Shown: positions 18,508 through 28,311, counted from the stretch's first letter. The stretch is DNA of 64,000 bases from JADJPO01 sp963724535 (GCA_963724535.1 CAVRVD010000009.1:52602-116601), one strand, 5' to 3'. Notes: a model not told the origin generated them from the sequence alone. A program made the numbers and translations.

Positions 18508-19482
18508 TCAACCACCGGCCTGTGGATCGGGCGGGGACCCGCTCACGCGAGCAGCAGCCGGCGTCGCCAGGAAGTCCGCGATCGCGGCGCGCACGCGCTC
18601 GGTCTGCCCCAGCTGGAGATGGCCACCTGACTCCAGGCTGACCAGGTCCGCCTTCGGGATCCGCTCGGCAGCCGCCGCCGCAGCGTCGTAGGAGGCCAGG
18701 GGGTCGTCCTTGGCGTGCACCAGCAGGGTGAGCACCTGCAGGTCCTCCAGCGGGTACCCAGCGATGTCAGGGTTGGCCACGTAGGCGTCGAACGTGGCCC
18801 CGGTCACCCGCGGGCCGATCGGGAAGATGCTGTCCAGCATCCGAGTCATCACGAGCGCATCCTCGGGGCCCCGAGGAAACCCCTCGGGCACACCCATCAG
18901 CCGGGTGAACATCGGCCGTACGAACGCCTTCAGCATCCACATCGCCGGGTCAGAATAGAACGCCTTCGCCCACCCCGGAGGAGCCTGGGCGGTCCCGCTC
19001 CCGGGGAGGTTCCCCGAACTGATGACCAGATGCCGGACCCGGTCGGGATGTCGAAGCGCGAGCTGCACCGCTGCGCTGGTCCCGGCCGAGATAGCGATCA
19101 CATCCACCGCGGCCAGCTGCAGGTGGTCGAGCAGGACGGCGAAGGCATCGGCCTGGTCCGCCGCCGTCGCGTTCGACGGGAAGCTCGACCCCAGGTAGCC
19201 GAACCGAGACGGAACGATGACTCGCCGGTCCGCGACCAGGTCCTCGACCGAGACCAGCCCTCCGTCGCAGCCATGGAGGATGCCGTGACTGACCAGCACG
19301 GGCGCACCCGCGCCGCGCTCGGCATACTCCATCGTCCCGAACTCGGTCGCGATCACACGGCGATCCACCGAGCCGAGGCGGGAGCGAGCCGTCGCGACGT
19401 CGCGTCGATAGGCCCGACCAGCTGCACCCGCACCGACCGCGACCGCTCCCGCCACGAGCCCGAGCCAAGGACGCATCAGCAT
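18508..19482 (-). CDS. Alpha/beta hydrolase with N-terminal membrane anchor
   Basis: About 324 residues. An N-terminal hydrophobic stretch (WLGLVAGAVAVGAGAAG) suggests a signal anchor. The hydrolase fold shows the oxyanion region VLVSHGILHG, the nucleophile elbow AISAG (first Gly replaced by Ala relative to GxSxG), the acid in HAKDDPLASY and the catalytic His in SGGHLQLG. The ATG at 19482 is preferred; a GTG at 19518 is also possible. Substrate unknown. It lies just downstream of the secreted 5'-nucleotidase gene on the same strand, perhaps co-transcribed. Confidence 0.82.
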   Translation of the reverse strand: MLMRPWLGLVAGAVAVGAGAAGRAYRRDVATARSRLGSVDRRVIATEFGTMEYAERGAGAPVLVSHGILHGCDGGLVSVEDLVADRRVIVPSRFGYLGSSFPSNATAADQADAFAVLLDHLQLAAVDVIAISAGTSAAVQLALRHPDRVRHLVISSGNLPGSGTAQAPPGWAKAFYSDPAMWMLKAFVRPMFTRLMGVPEGFPRGPEDALVMTRMLDSIFPIGPRVTGATFDAYVANPDIAGYPLEDLQVLTLLVHAKDDPLASYDAAAAAAERIPKADLVSLESGGHLQLGQTERVRAAIADFLATPAAARVSGSPPDPQAGG

Positions 19483-19521
19483 GGACCGAGTCTGTCCTCG
19501 CCGGCTGACCGACGTCACCCG

Positions 19522-21306
19522 TCAGGGCAGCTCGTTCACCCTGTCGGTGCTCGGCGGAGCGACCGGGCTGAACGTGCCGAGGTAGTTGACCAGGGCCAGC
19601 AGGTCGTTGCCGCCGTCGAGTCTCGGAGCCGTGATCGTGGCGAACGTGGTGAAGTTGTCCCCGCCGTCGGCGAGGAAGTTGTTCACCGTCACGTTGTAGC
19701 TCGCGGTCGGGTCGATCGCGGTTCCGTCGAGCTTGACGTTGCTCACCGTGACCGATGTGCAGTTCCCGCTCACGATGGTCTTGGCGAGGTCGTAGGTGAA
19801 GCCCTGCGACACGCCCAGGTGCAGGAACGGGCGGCTGGACCCAGCCGGCTGGCACTGTTCCTCCAGCACCGAGATGATCTGCGCCCCGGTCATCGGGTAG
19901 GTCACCAGGGTGTTCCCGAACGGCTGGAACGTGAACGCCTCGCCGAAGGTGACTACGCCGTCGCCCTCCGGAGGCGTTTGCGACTGCGCATACGTCAGGT
20001 CGGATCGCACGCCACCTGGGTTCATGAACGCGATGTCGGAGAAGTTGGACGACGACGACCACAGCTGGGCGTCAGCGACCAGGTTGCCGGCCGGCGACTC
20101 GACTCCGCGGTCGACCCCGGGAGGGGTTCCGCCGCGGTTGATGTCTGCGGTGATCGTCCCGATGGACGTGCTGCCCGCCAGGTCGTACAGCGGCTGCCAC
20201 TTGGCGATGATCGCGGTCATCGCCGGGTCCGGGGTGAGGCCTGCCTGGACGACGGCGTGGTTGGTGGCCGTACTCAGGTCGCGGCGGACGTCGTTCGTAC
20301 GCTTGTCGAGGACGAGGTTCAGCTCCGAGACCACCCGTCCGAAGGAGTAGGCACTGGTAACGATGCGGGGCTGGCCCGCCTTGTCATCGAGCACGCAGTT
20401 GTACGGCAGGTGCGTGTGGCCGGTGATCATGGCGTCGACCGCGGGATCGAGCGCGTCGTTGATCGCGACGATCGGGCCGGAGATACCCACGCACGCGTCC
20501 ACGGCTCCCGGAGGCGGCGTCTGGGATCCGCCTTCGTGGAGCAGGACGACGATGGCCTCGACACCCTGCTTCTTCAGGATCGGGACGAGCGCGTTCGCCG
20601 TCGCCGCCTCATCGCGGAAGTCCCAGCCCTGGATGCCGGCCGCCGCTACCAGGGTGTCGGTCGCCTCCAGCGTCATCCCGATGAAGCCGACCTTCACGCT
20701 CTGGATCTTCTTGATCCAGTACGGCGGCAACGGCGTCTTGCCGGTTCCCTCCTTGACGACGTTGGCCGCCAGCCACTGGAACTCGGCACCCTTGTACGGG
20801 GAGTCGGGGAAGTAGCAGCCGTCGACCGGGTGGCATCCGCCGTTCTGCATGCGCAGGAGCTCGGTGACACCTTCGTCGAACTCGTGGTTGCCGACGCTGG
20901 AGACGTCCAGGCCCATCGCGTTCAGTGACTCGACCGACGGTTCGTCGTGAAAGAGCCCCGAGAAGGCCGGCGAGCCCCCGATGAGATCCCCGGCAGCAAC
21001 GGTGAGGCTGTTCTTCTTGCCCTTGCGCAGTTCCTTGAGCTGGGCTGCAAGGTATTCGGAGCCTCCGGCCGGAGCGCCGTTGACGGCACCGGGCGTGTTG
21101 GCCTCGAGATGGCCGTGGTAGTCGTTGAACGCCAGTAGCTGCACATCCACGAGCTGACCGGGCGGGTCGGGCTGCTTGGCGAACGCCGGGCCGGCCGACA
21201 GAGCCAGCGACGTCGTGGCCGCCACGAAGGCGGCCGGAAGCACCAGACGGCGGCGACGCCTGTCGCGTCGAGGCCCGTCCACGGTGGTGCCGGCAGTTGT
21301 GAACAC
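19522..21306 (-). CDS. Secreted 5'-nucleotidase / metallophosphoesterase (UshA-like)
   Basis: A 594-residue exported enzyme. An Arg-rich n-region and hydrophobic core ending in AFA form a signal peptide. The calcineurin-like domain has LLAFNDYHGHLE (metal ligands), GDLIGGSPAFSG, GNHEFDEG and the GHTHLPY motif. The C-terminal 5'-nucleotidase domain contains NPGGVRSDL and the substrate-stacking FGNTLVTYPMTGAQI segment. It should hydrolyse extracellular nucleotides. GTG at 21306 follows an AAGGGGA site; upstream in-frame starts lack one. A downstream alpha/beta hydrolase is probably co-transcribed. Confidence 0.9.
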   Translation of the reverse strand: MFTTAGTTVDGPRRDRRRRRLVLPAAFVAATTSLALSAGPAFAKQPDPPGQLVDVQLLAFNDYHGHLEANTPGAVNGAPAGGSEYLAAQLKELRKGKKNSLTVAAGDLIGGSPAFSGLFHDEPSVESLNAMGLDVSSVGNHEFDEGVTELLRMQNGGCHPVDGCYFPDSPYKGAEFQWLAANVVKEGTGKTPLPPYWIKKIQSVKVGFIGMTLEATDTLVAAAGIQGWDFRDEAATANALVPILKKQGVEAIVVLLHEGGSQTPPPGAVDACVGISGPIVAINDALDPAVDAMITGHTHLPYNCVLDDKAGQPRIVTSAYSFGRVVSELNLVLDKRTNDVRRDLSTATNHAVVQAGLTPDPAMTAIIAKWQPLYDLAGSTSIGTITADINRGGTPPGVDRGVESPAGNLVADAQLWSSSSNFSDIAFMNPGGVRSDLTYAQSQTPPEGDGVVTFGEAFTFQPFGNTLVTYPMTGAQIISVLEEQCQPAGSSRPFLHLGVSQGFTYDLAKTIVSGNCTSVTVSNVKLDGTAIDPTASYNVTVNNFLADGGDNFTTFATITAPRLDGGNDLLALVNYLGTFSPVAPPSTDRVNELP

Positions 21307-21543
21307 GCAGGTCCCCTTTTCCTGGGGCCGATCTGGCGACTTCCAGCCCAAGACGGACCCACTCTGCCGCAGAGGGCCCGGCAGCGGTAGCGCATCGAGG
21401 CAACCGATCGCTCGACGTTCGACGGGCGTGAGGATGACACGGCGCGCTGTAACCACAGCGCGTGCAGCCACGCGACCGTTACGCGGCAACCATCGGCGCC
21501 GCGGTGATCGGTGGCCAGATCGACCCTGCGGCGACGGGTACCG

Positions 21544-22197
21544 CTACTTGAGACTGAACGGCGGGTACCGGTCAGTGACCAGCAGGAATGCGTAGGCCTG
21601 TACACGAACTGCCCATCGGCCGACGCCCACCAGGTAGTCGAACAGTCCCCTGGGATACCGTCCGGTGAACAGGATGGCGAACCAGGCGATGACCCACGCG
21701 ACGACCCCACCGATCGCCAGCAGGGCGAGCACGATGTAGTGCGGAATCGCCAGCAGCCACTTCACCAGTGGTAGCCAGCGGTTGAGGTCTCGCTCGACCT
21801 CCGGGTAGTCGATCTCCAGATGCACCGACTGCTCGTCCACGGTCGAGGGATACCGGTCGGTGAGCAGAAACAGGTACGCGCTCACACGTGCACTGAAGCG
21901 CGCGAACTCGCGCGCGAAGTCGAACCACCAGCGTGGGTAGCGCTGCCGGAACACGATCATCAGCAGGGTCGCGGCGAAGAGCCCGCCCTGGATCCCACCG
22001 CTGGTCCTGGTGGTCGTCGTGACCACGCCGTCGGACACCGTTCTCACCGTTTCGTTCGTCGTAGCCGACAACGCGCCCAGGACAATGGAGATCGGCACGA
22101 TCCAGATCAGCCGGAAGAACGACGTCACTCGGTCGAGAGTCTCGGGATAGTCGATCTCCAGGCGGGCCGCATAGGGCTCCACCGCTACATTCGCCAT
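21544..22197 (-). CDS. DUF4389 membrane protein
   Basis: A 217-residue protein with two related halves, each carrying the DUF4389 signature. These are LEIDYPETLDRVTSFFRLIWIVP early and LEIDYPEVERDLNRWLPL later, plus the repeated DRYP motifs (LLTDRYPS, LVTDRYPP). Four hydrophobic segments suggest a membrane location. Function of the family is unknown. Start ATG at 22197. It stands alone between the 5'-nucleotidase and a small membrane protein gene, all on the minus strand. Confidence 0.82.
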   Translation of the reverse strand: MANVAVEPYAARLEIDYPETLDRVTSFFRLIWIVPISIVLGALSATTNETVRTVSDGVVTTTTRTSGGIQGGLFAATLLMIVFRQRYPRWWFDFAREFARFSARVSAYLFLLTDRYPSTVDEQSVHLEIDYPEVERDLNRWLPLVKWLLAIPHYIVLALLAIGGVVAWVIAWFAILFTGRYPRGLFDYLVGVGRWAVRVQAYAFLLVTDRYPPFSLK

Positions 22198-22331
22198 GAC
22201 GCCTCCTAGAGCGCGGCGCGTGCTGCATGCACGCTTGCGCACCTGGCCGGGACGGGCAAGAGGGCGAACGTCCTCACGGGATGTGCCGGCGCGGCGATGC
22301 CCTCCGGACCGCGCCGTTCCGCGCCTCTTGG

Positions 22332-22742
22332 TCAGGTCGTGGTTTCGGCTCGGCCGCCGTGGTCGGGTCGTGTGTAGATCCAGAATCGTGTCGTGTGCAC
22401 CCCGAAGAGCGCGCCGACGGTGGTTCGCCGAACGATCTCGGACCTGGTTGGGCGGCGCGCACTTGTTTGCCGGCATGCCTCGTGGTCGACCGCTGGCGGT
22501 ATGCCTGTGGCGACGGCGCTGGCGGCAACGACCGCTTCGAGCCACAGCAGCAGCGCCGGGCCGCGGCGCAGCCGGCTGGGTGTGCCGGTGGCGATCAGGG
22601 CGATGTCGCGGACCAAGAGCCCCGTACAGACCGCCTCGGCCACCTGGGCGCCTGTGCGGCCGAAGCGGCGGATCACCATCTGGGTCAGGGGATATCCCAG
22701 AGCGGAGAACACGAGCACCACTCGAGTGATTCGATGCGACAT
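22332..22742 (-). CDS. Small hypothetical membrane protein
   Basis: A 136-residue protein starting MSHRITRVVLVFSALGYP, with hydrophobic stretches near residues 8-25 and 55-75 and a basic C-terminus. No family was recognised. The frame is open much further upstream. The ATG at 22742 is preferred because a GGGAACGG purine tract precedes it and the upstream extension is Arg/Pro-rich, shadow-like sequence. Function unknown. Confidence 0.5.
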   Translation of the reverse strand: MSHRITRVVLVFSALGYPLTQMVIRRFGRTGAQVAEAVCTGLLVRDIALIATGTPSRLRRGPALLLWLEAVVAASAVATGIPPAVDHEACRQTSARRPTRSEIVRRTTVGALFGVHTTRFWIYTRPDHGGRAETTT

Positions 22743-23060
22743 CGCTTTCCGTTCCCGTGGCTCCTGAGGAGGCAGGCTACGCGCGGACCCTGGTGAGGAG
22801 TCGTCCCACCGATCTGGGCCCTGTGGCACACGAGCTTCGACCTCGCCGCGGCGACGCGGGCCGGCGCGGGTCTCCGCGGCCATGGCCAGCACACTGGTCA
22901 TGGTTGCCGCCGTGGCCATCGCGCTCCAACAGCGGCGGCGCCGCTGGACCTGCGGCCTCCACGCACCACCCGGCGATCTATGAGACCGGATGTCCGAGGT
23001 CTTTGCCGCCGCCTCGGTTGCGGTCACGGCGGTTGACGTCCGGATGCGGAACCAGCGCAG

Positions 23061-23276
23061 CTAGAGGGCTTCGACAGCGGTCTTGATCGCGGCGGTGGCG
23101 TCCGCGCCGATTATCCCGCTGGCCATGCCCAGCGCCTGGTTCGCCGGCATCCCCTCGGCCATCGAGATCATCGGGTTGCTGGTGATCCCGGGCGCGTGCT
23201 GCTCGAGGATGGCCACGACCTCCGGGTCTTTCAGGAGGGTGCCCAGCGTCGTGGACGAGAGGTCGTACTTGGCCAT
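23061..23276 (-). CDS. Small helical protein, 71 residues
   Basis: A 71-residue protein starting MAKYDLSSTTLGTLLKDP, with short predicted helices and a repeated Gly-Met pattern (AEGMPANQALGMASG). A clear GGAGG site lies five bases before the ATG. It resembles the small C-terminal helical domain appended to some bacterial glycoside hydrolases, here as a free-standing protein; this likeness is from memory and uncertain. No neighbour indicates a role. Confidence 0.6.
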   Translation of the reverse strand: MAKYDLSSTTLGTLLKDPEVVAILEQHAPGITSNPMISMAEGMPANQALGMASGIIGADATAAIKTAVEAL

Positions 23277-23411
23277 TGGTCCTCCATCGGGTCGAGCAGT
23301 TGACAGGTCGGTCCTGGACTGAACCTACCCCTGCGCCGGCGGCGCCAGACACCTCCCACGGGGCAGCGGGCGGTTGATAGCTGACCGGCACCCTCCGCGG
23401 GCAGCATCGGC

Positions 23412-23625
23412 CGACGGTGCGCGCCGCACCCCATGCTCCTGGACCCCGAGACCGGCCACGGGCTGCTGTTCATCGAGGGTTTCGACCCGACGGCGGGCAA
23501 GAATCGCGTCCAGCTCGATCTGCATGCTCGAACCGGCACCCGTGACGAGGAAGTCATCCGCCTGGCGGGCATCGGCGCAACCGTGGTGGCCGACCGCCGC
23601 GACGTCCTCCGGGCGGTCCTCGCGA
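23412..23625 (+). pseudogene. Fragment of a VOC/glyoxalase-like protein
   Basis: The frame from about 23412 encodes the middle of a glyoxalase-like domain: LLDPETGHGLLFIEGF, then NRVQLDLHARTGTRDEEV and GATVVADRR. The N-terminal half-domain and the C-terminal strands (usually ending DPEGNEFC) are missing. It is a remnant, not a gene. It abuts the convergent USP-like gene. Confidence 0.6.
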
Positions 23626-23627
23626 GG

Positions 23628-24080
23628 CTAGGGTGCTGGGCCTGCGGGTGCTTCGATATGGGTGACCGGGACGGACAAGGCCCGGGCCAACCGATGGGGC
23701 AGATCGAGCCGCAGCCAGCGTGACATGGTGTGGTGCAGCGTGGAGACGATGACCTCGTCGAACGTCTCCTGCTTGGTCAGGATGCGGATGTGCTCGATCG
23801 GATTGGCGGCGACCACCTCGCCGTCGGCGTCCACGCCGAGGCCGCGAAGCCGGGTCAGCTCCCGTTGCAGCCGCTCCTCGGCCAGCGTGGTCGCGATCTG
23901 GTGGGCGTCAGGGATGTACCTGTCAGTCGGAGGGTAGTCCCACTGCTGGGTGCCCTCGGTGTCGGTCACCGGGACGGCGAACCGCAGTGTGACCTGCCCT
24001 TCGCTGAGCAGCATCGCGATGCGGGCAACCAGCTGGTCCCCGCCAAGGGTCTGGTTCCCCACGATCAGATACCGAGACAT
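23628..24080 (-). CDS. Universal-stress-like small protein
   Basis: A 150-residue protein. It begins MSRYLIVGNQTLGGDQL, has a central helix-strand region, and ends with FDEVIVSTLHHTMSRWLRLDLPHRLA, a pattern recalling the C-terminal half of universal stress (HUP-fold) proteins found in actinobacteria. The nucleotide-binding GxxGxxxxxxS/T is not evident, so ATP binding is doubtful. ATG at 24080 follows an AGAGG site. Isolated; role unknown. Confidence 0.65.
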   Translation of the reverse strand: MSRYLIVGNQTLGGDQLVARIAMLLSEGQVTLRFAVPVTDTEGTQQWDYPPTDRYIPDAHQIATTLAEERLQRELTRLRGLGVDADGEVVAANPIEHIRILTKQETFDEVIVSTLHHTMSRWLRLDLPHRLARALSVPVTHIEAPAGPAP

Positions 24081-24308
24081 GATCATCGCCTCTGTCCGGA
24101 CAACCCCGTCATGTAGCTGGACGGCAGACGAGTCCATTCTGCCCGCAACGGTCGGCAAACGGGCCTTCTCGTCGGCGCGAATCTCGACCAACCTTGTCGG
24201 CGGGCCCGGCCCGTGCGACCGCAACCGGGCCGCAATGGACGCGGTGGTTCTGTCGGCGAGAGGGAGCGCGTCAACTCATGGCCTGCCCACCAACGTCCTG
24301 CCCGGTAC

Positions 24309-24512
24309 CCGAGATCGCCCGGCTCGGGCGGACCCTGAAACACTGGAAGGCGGCGTACCTGGCCTACGTCACCACCGACAGCGCGAACAACGGCGGCACC
24401 GAAGTCGTCAACGGCCTGATCGAACTCCACGGCCGCATCGCCGAGGCTTCCGCAACCGCCACAACTACTGCCTGCGCATGTTCCTGATCGGCGGCGGCCT
24501 CACCACGAAGAT
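24309..24512 (+). pseudogene. ISL3 family transposase C-terminal relic
   Basis: A C-terminal transposase scrap. EIARLGRTLKHWKAAYLAY is followed by NNGGTEVVNGLIE in one frame, then GFRNRHNYCLRMFL in the next frame. Together they match the end of ISL3-type transposases (RTxxxW...TN/TEAVN...GFRNFxNYRLR). One frameshift separates the halves, and the rest of the element, including the inverted repeats, was not found. Confidence 0.65.
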
Positions 24513-25089
24513 CCATGATCAACACCCCAGTCCCCACCACAGGTGCGAAGAGCAGCGTGTCTGTCGGCCAGCCTGCCCGGCGCACAGTGATGGGTGGCCG
24601 GTCCCCCCGTCGACCGGTCGCAGCACGCGGACGTCGAACTCGACGAGGTCGAGGACTTCTTCACCAGCCACAGCCTGTGCGATCGCCTCACCTGACCTCG
24701 GGGCGTCGAGCGGTCAGCACCGTGCACGGTCAGAACCAGACCAACGGCGGCTTGGGTCGGACTGGCATGGCCGCGCGGTCGGCGGCATCAGGTAGGCGAT
24801 CTTCGATCACCTGCGCCCCGGCGGGCCACATGATGCTTGACATGCAGCGTGATCGAGGCACTGGACGCTGATCGACGGAGCCTCATGATCACCTGCATAT
24901 CAGGCAGTTCCGTGCGCCGATCTCAGGTCAGGGTGTGGCTGCATCGAGAGCGACTGGGAGCAGAATCCGGTCGATCGGCATCACGCGCAGGCGGTCGGCG
25001 TGGGTGTGGTGGATGGAGCCCGTGGTCGAGCCCGACCATGATCACGGAATAGTGTCTTGTCGATCGCTTCACGCTGGAGGACGGAACGT
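24513..25089. other. Stretch without a supported gene
   Basis: About 580 bases with only short or shadow-like open frames. A short frame ending near 24694 (VELDEVEDFFTSHSLCDRL) looks protein-like but has no start or partner. I see no RNA gene or repeat here. Confidence 0.4.
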
Positions 25090-25590
25090 ATGCCCCGACG
25101 GACGGCGGCCCTGGTGGCGGCCATCGTGGCCGCGGCTAGCCTGGTCGCGGTCGCTGGACTCTCCCTGAAGGTCCTTCGCTCCCAACCCAGCCCCGCCGCG
25201 GCCTGGGCGAGCGGCGCCGCCGTGATCCGGGACCCGAACTCGACGGTCTACATCGCTCAATCGGGGATTCTGTTCGAATTCGACTCTGCGGCGCTCCACC
25301 CCGACGCCGTCCCCGCGCTCAAGGCCATCGCCGCCGACATCGAGAAGTCCCACCTCAATGGACTTGTCCGCGTGGAGGGCTACACGGACGACGCCGGGAC
25401 GCAGGACTACAACCTCGCTCTGTCCCGGCACCGCGCCGCGACCGTCGCGGCATGGCTGGTCGACAAGGGCGGCATGGACAGGTCTCGGGTTCGAGTGATC
25501 GCTTTCGGCGAGAGCTCCCCCGCGCAGCCGAACGACTCCGACGCGCACCGCCAGGCCAACCGTCGTGTCGTGATCGCAGTCGCACGCTGA
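25090..25590 (+). CDS. OmpA/MotB-domain cell-envelope protein
   Basis: A 166-residue protein with an N-terminal signal anchor (residues 5-27) and a C-terminal OmpA-like peptidoglycan-binding domain. The domain motifs include ILFEFDSAALHPDAVPAL, VEGYTDDAGTQDYNLALSRHRA and the final QANRRVVIAV. It probably binds peptidoglycan outside the membrane. ATG at 25090 follows CTGGAGGACGGAACGT; a second frame start at 25057 is less likely. The gene stands alone. Confidence 0.85.
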   Translation: MPRRTAALVAAIVAAASLVAVAGLSLKVLRSQPSPAAAWASGAAVIRDPNSTVYIAQSGILFEFDSAALHPDAVPALKAIAADIEKSHLNGLVRVEGYTDDAGTQDYNLALSRHRAATVAAWLVDKGGMDRSRVRVIAFGESSPAQPNDSDAHRQANRRVVIAVAR

Positions 25591-25808
25591 CCGGCACGCC
25601 AGAAAAGGGGAGAGTCTCGGCAGCCGCCAACAGGGCCCCGCTCGCGCCTCATCGTCCGGGCCATCCACCGACCAGAAGGCCGCTCCGCGGCATGAGTTGC
25701 GCTGTGTCAGCTCCATGGTCAGCCAGCCCCGCACGTCTGGCTGCCGAAGATCGGAGGTTCTGGCCCGGGGCACCGACCGCCCAGCGCCCGGGCCCTAGCC
25801 TGGGCGTC

Positions 25809-26168
25809 GTGTCGCGAACGGTCCCACGGTTCCCTCCGTCGGTAGCCCGCGCCCTGCTGCACCCCACCGGTGAGGTGGTAGTGCGCTGCACGATGCCGCG
25901 TCGGCTAACCCGGGCGTCTGTCTCGTACGCGACTTCCCTGATGGAGACGCCGTTCGAGAACGGACTGCTGGTCGCCCTGGTCCTGGAGCCGCCCACGATG
26001 CTGCGGTTCATCCGCACCGGTGTCGGGGGTCCCCAAGAGACCCGCATCGACGTGGCCCACCTGATGCGACAGCAGCACTGGGTTGTTCGGATGGCCTGGA
26101 ACGCCGACCATTTACAGGTGTCAGTTGAGCCGACGTCGTCACAGCCGACTGAGCACCCCGGCCCGTGA
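25809..26168 (+). CDS. Hypothetical protein
   Basis: A 119-residue frame from GTG 25809. It has a strand-rich core (NGLLVALVLEPPTMLRF, RIDVAHLMRQQHWVVRMAW) and a Ser/Pro-rich tail. No family recognised and no strong ribosome binding site; an in-frame ATG at about 25893 is an alternative. Composition is less biased than nearby shadows, which supports a real gene only modestly. Confidence 0.4.
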   Translation: MSRTVPRFPPSVARALLHPTGEVVVRCTMPRRLTRASVSYATSLMETPFENGLLVALVLEPPTMLRFIRTGVGGPQETRIDVAHLMRQQHWVVRMAWNADHLQVSVEPTSSQPTEHPGP

Positions 26169-26316
26169 AGGTCGGCCGGTGATCCTCGGCCCAGGGCGAG
26201 CTCGCCGCGTCCCCCATGAGGGCGCTCCCGCAAAACACCCTCATGGCAAGATCGTCCAGGCCCGTAGAACGGTATGTGCGGACGTTGGGTGTGCCGGCCG
26301 TCCGCTATGCGGCGGG

Positions 26317-27009
26317 TCAGCGATGGGCGAGCCTGGAGCCGTAGCGGCTGATCCACGCGATGAGGTCGTCGAAGATGTCGACGGCGGCTGGTCGTCCGGC
26401 TGCTCGGTGCTGATCGCGGGCTCGATGGAATCGGGCCGCCAGCTCCTCGACGACGAGGGCCGGGCTCATCCCGGGGTAGACCCCGCACATCACCGCCGCC
26501 CGGCGGGCCTGCTCGTGGATCGGCACGACCGGTTCGGTCAGATCCGCGAAGCACCACACCGCGTGGGCGAAGTCGACCGAACGCCGACCCGGCATCACCT
26601 CAGCGTCCCAGTCGATGATCGCCACCGCGGCATCGCCCCGGAACACCGTGTTGTGGGGACCGATATCCCCGTGACAGACGACCTCCTCATCCCCGCGCAG
26701 CATGGAAGATGCGGTGGCGTCGTGGAATGCCCTCACTAGGGTGGCTGCACTGCTCATGCGGGCGTCGGACAGGTTGAACGGCGGCTGATGCACCACCTCA
26801 CCGTCGATGTAGGAGACGACCTCGCGACCCTCCGCGTCGAATCCCAGAGCACGTGGAGCACCGGCAAACCCGACCTCCTCCAGGTGGCGAAGCAGTGCCT
26901 GGATCCAGGCTGACCGCCCATGAGCGGGACGACGCACTGTGTCACCGACCCGCACCAGCCCGGCGCTCTGGGCGCCGCCATCCAGTACGAGCTCGCTCAC
27001 CCGGTCCAT
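26317..27009 (-). CDS. Phosphotransferase (APH/choline kinase-like)
   Basis: A 230-residue small-molecule kinase-fold protein. The catalytic loop VCHGDIGPHNTVF carries the HxDxxxxN motif. The metal-binding Asp is in AIIDWDAEVMPG. FAHAVWCFADL follows, as in aminoglycoside phosphotransferase-family proteins. The substrate is unknown and no resistance role should be assumed. ATG at 27009 chosen; an upstream start at 27048 adds 13 residues. A decayed MarR-like gene lies just upstream. Confidence 0.82.
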   Translation of the reverse strand: MDRVSELVLDGGAQSAGLVRVGDTVRRPAHGRSAWIQALLRHLEEVGFAGAPRALGFDAEGREVVSYIDGEVVHQPPFNLSDARMSSAATLVRAFHDATASSMLRGDEEVVCHGDIGPHNTVFRGDAAVAIIDWDAEVMPGRRSVDFAHAVWCFADLTEPVVPIHEQARRAAVMCGVYPGMSPALVVEELAARFHRARDQHRAAGRPAAVDIFDDLIAWISRYGSRLAHR

Positions 27010-27049
27010 TCCACGATCCTTCCACCAGGCTCCGTGACCATGGGCCACG

Positions 27050-27375
27050 TCAGGCCTCGCGCACGGCGTGCTGGCGCACCTTGTCGATGAGCGGGGCGAT
27101 TGCAGCGTGTTATCGAGCCCCCTCCCCGGTCAGGCGCAGCTCGTCGTCGATGAACGTGACCCATCCGCTGGGTACCAGGTGGCCCAACGCCGTGATCACG
27201 TGCGGCGTCGAAGGCCACTAGCGCCTCGGCGAGCTCCGCCTCGCCGCTGGGGCGTCCAACCACGTTCGACAGCACCTGCCATCCGCGCCCGTCTCCTGGG
27301 AGGCCGTCAAGTGCACGGTCGAAGGCCCGCGTCGAGTCGGGCATCGGCTTCGTTCAGCCACCAGCCGATCGGACG
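27050..27375 (-). pseudogene. MarR-like regulator, multiply frameshifted
   Basis: Reading the minus strand in changing frames gives IGWWLNEADARLDAG, then FDRALDGLPGDGRGWQVLS and GEAELAEALVAFD, then VITALGHLVPSGWVTFIDDE and LRLTGEG, then PLIDKVRQHAVREA and a stop at 27050. This order matches small MarR-type winged-helix regulators. At least three frameshifts separate the blocks, so no regulator can be made. Confidence 0.6.
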
Positions 27376-27549
27376 GGCCAGAGGGCGTCGGCGGCGGAGG
27401 TCCGGAGCCGTCTGGTGTCCAGCTTCCGATAGCGTGATAGGTGGTCGGGGTCTTGCAGGGCCTGGCGGAGTGTTAATCCACTCGGCGGAGGCCGCTGTCG
27501 CGGCCGTAGTCCCGGCCGGCGCCGTGCGGGTTGTGAGAAGGTGCCCGCT

Positions 27550-28311
27550 ATGTCGGTTGAGCAGCTACGGCTTCATGAGATTGCCGAGGCGGACAACGTC
27601 ATCCTGAACCCGTTCACCGAAGGTCAGCTTGATTTGCTGGGCAGGGTCTGTCGGCTCCGGTCGGGGCAGCGACAACTCGATCTCGCTTGTGGGAAGGGAG
27701 AGATGCTGTGTCGCTGGGCGCGCGACTACGGCATCACCGGGGTCGGGGTCGACGTGAGCTCGGTGTTTCTCGCCGCGGCGCGACATCGGGCTGAGGAGCT
27801 TGAGGTCACCGCCGCGGTGACGTTCGTGCAGGGCGACGCCGCTCAGTATCGGGCGCAGCCGAGCGGCTTCGATGTCGTCTCGTGTATCGGTGCAACGTGG
27901 ATCGGCGGCGGCCTGTCCGGCACTCTGGCGTTGATGCGTCCGGCGCTGCGAGAGAATGGACTCCTGCTGGTCGGCGAGCCGTTCTGGAACGAATCCCCAC
28001 CGGCTGAGGCGTATGCGGCCCTGGAGATCCCGCCCGGCGACTACGTATCGCTCGCGGAAACGGCTGGGCGCTTCACGGCAGCCGGACTTGACCTGGTCGA
28101 GATGGTGCTCGCCGACCACGATGGGTGGGACCGATACGTCGCCCCGCACTGGTGGGCCATTGACCGGTGGCTGCGTGAGCATCCCGGGCATCCGGACGCT
28201 TCAGCACTTCGGGAGTTCGGCGAGACCGAGCGGGTCGGCCACCTGGCCTACGGACGTCGGTACCTCGGATGGGGCGTGTTTGTCCTTCGTCCCACCATCA
28301 TCATTGGGTGA
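27550..28311 (+). CDS. SAM-dependent methyltransferase
   Basis: A 253-residue class I methyltransferase. Motif I is QLDLACGKGEMLCRWA (DxxCGxG type), motif II is the acidic GVGVDVSS, and VTFVQGDAAQY supplies the adenine-binding Asp. The C-terminal half (VGEPFWNESPPAEAY, YVAPHWWAIDRWL) matches stand-alone bacterial methyltransferases of unknown acceptor. ATG at 27550 is chosen; a GTG at 27541 is also possible. No partner gene nearby. Confidence 0.85.
   Translation: MSVEQLRLHEIAEADNVILNPFTEGQLDLLGRVCRLRSGQRQLDLACGKGEMLCRWARDYGITGVGVDVSSVFLAAARHRAEELEVTAAVTFVQGDAAQYRAQPSGFDVVSCIGATWIGGGLSGTLALMRPALRENGLLLVGEPFWNESPPAEAYAALEIPPGDYVSLAETAGRFTAAGLDLVEMVLADHDGWDRYVAPHWWAIDRWLREHPGHPDASALREFGETERVGHLAYGRRYLGWGVFVLRPTIIIG

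Noticed and set aside
18715..20928. Long plus-strand frame opposite the alpha/beta hydrolase and 5'-nucleotidase
   Set aside because: Low-complexity Arg/Asp-rich translation with no family signature; it spans two real minus-strand genes.
26317..27009. Aminoglycoside resistance gene
   Set aside because: Only the shared kinase-fold motifs are present; the substrate region does not identify any resistance enzyme.
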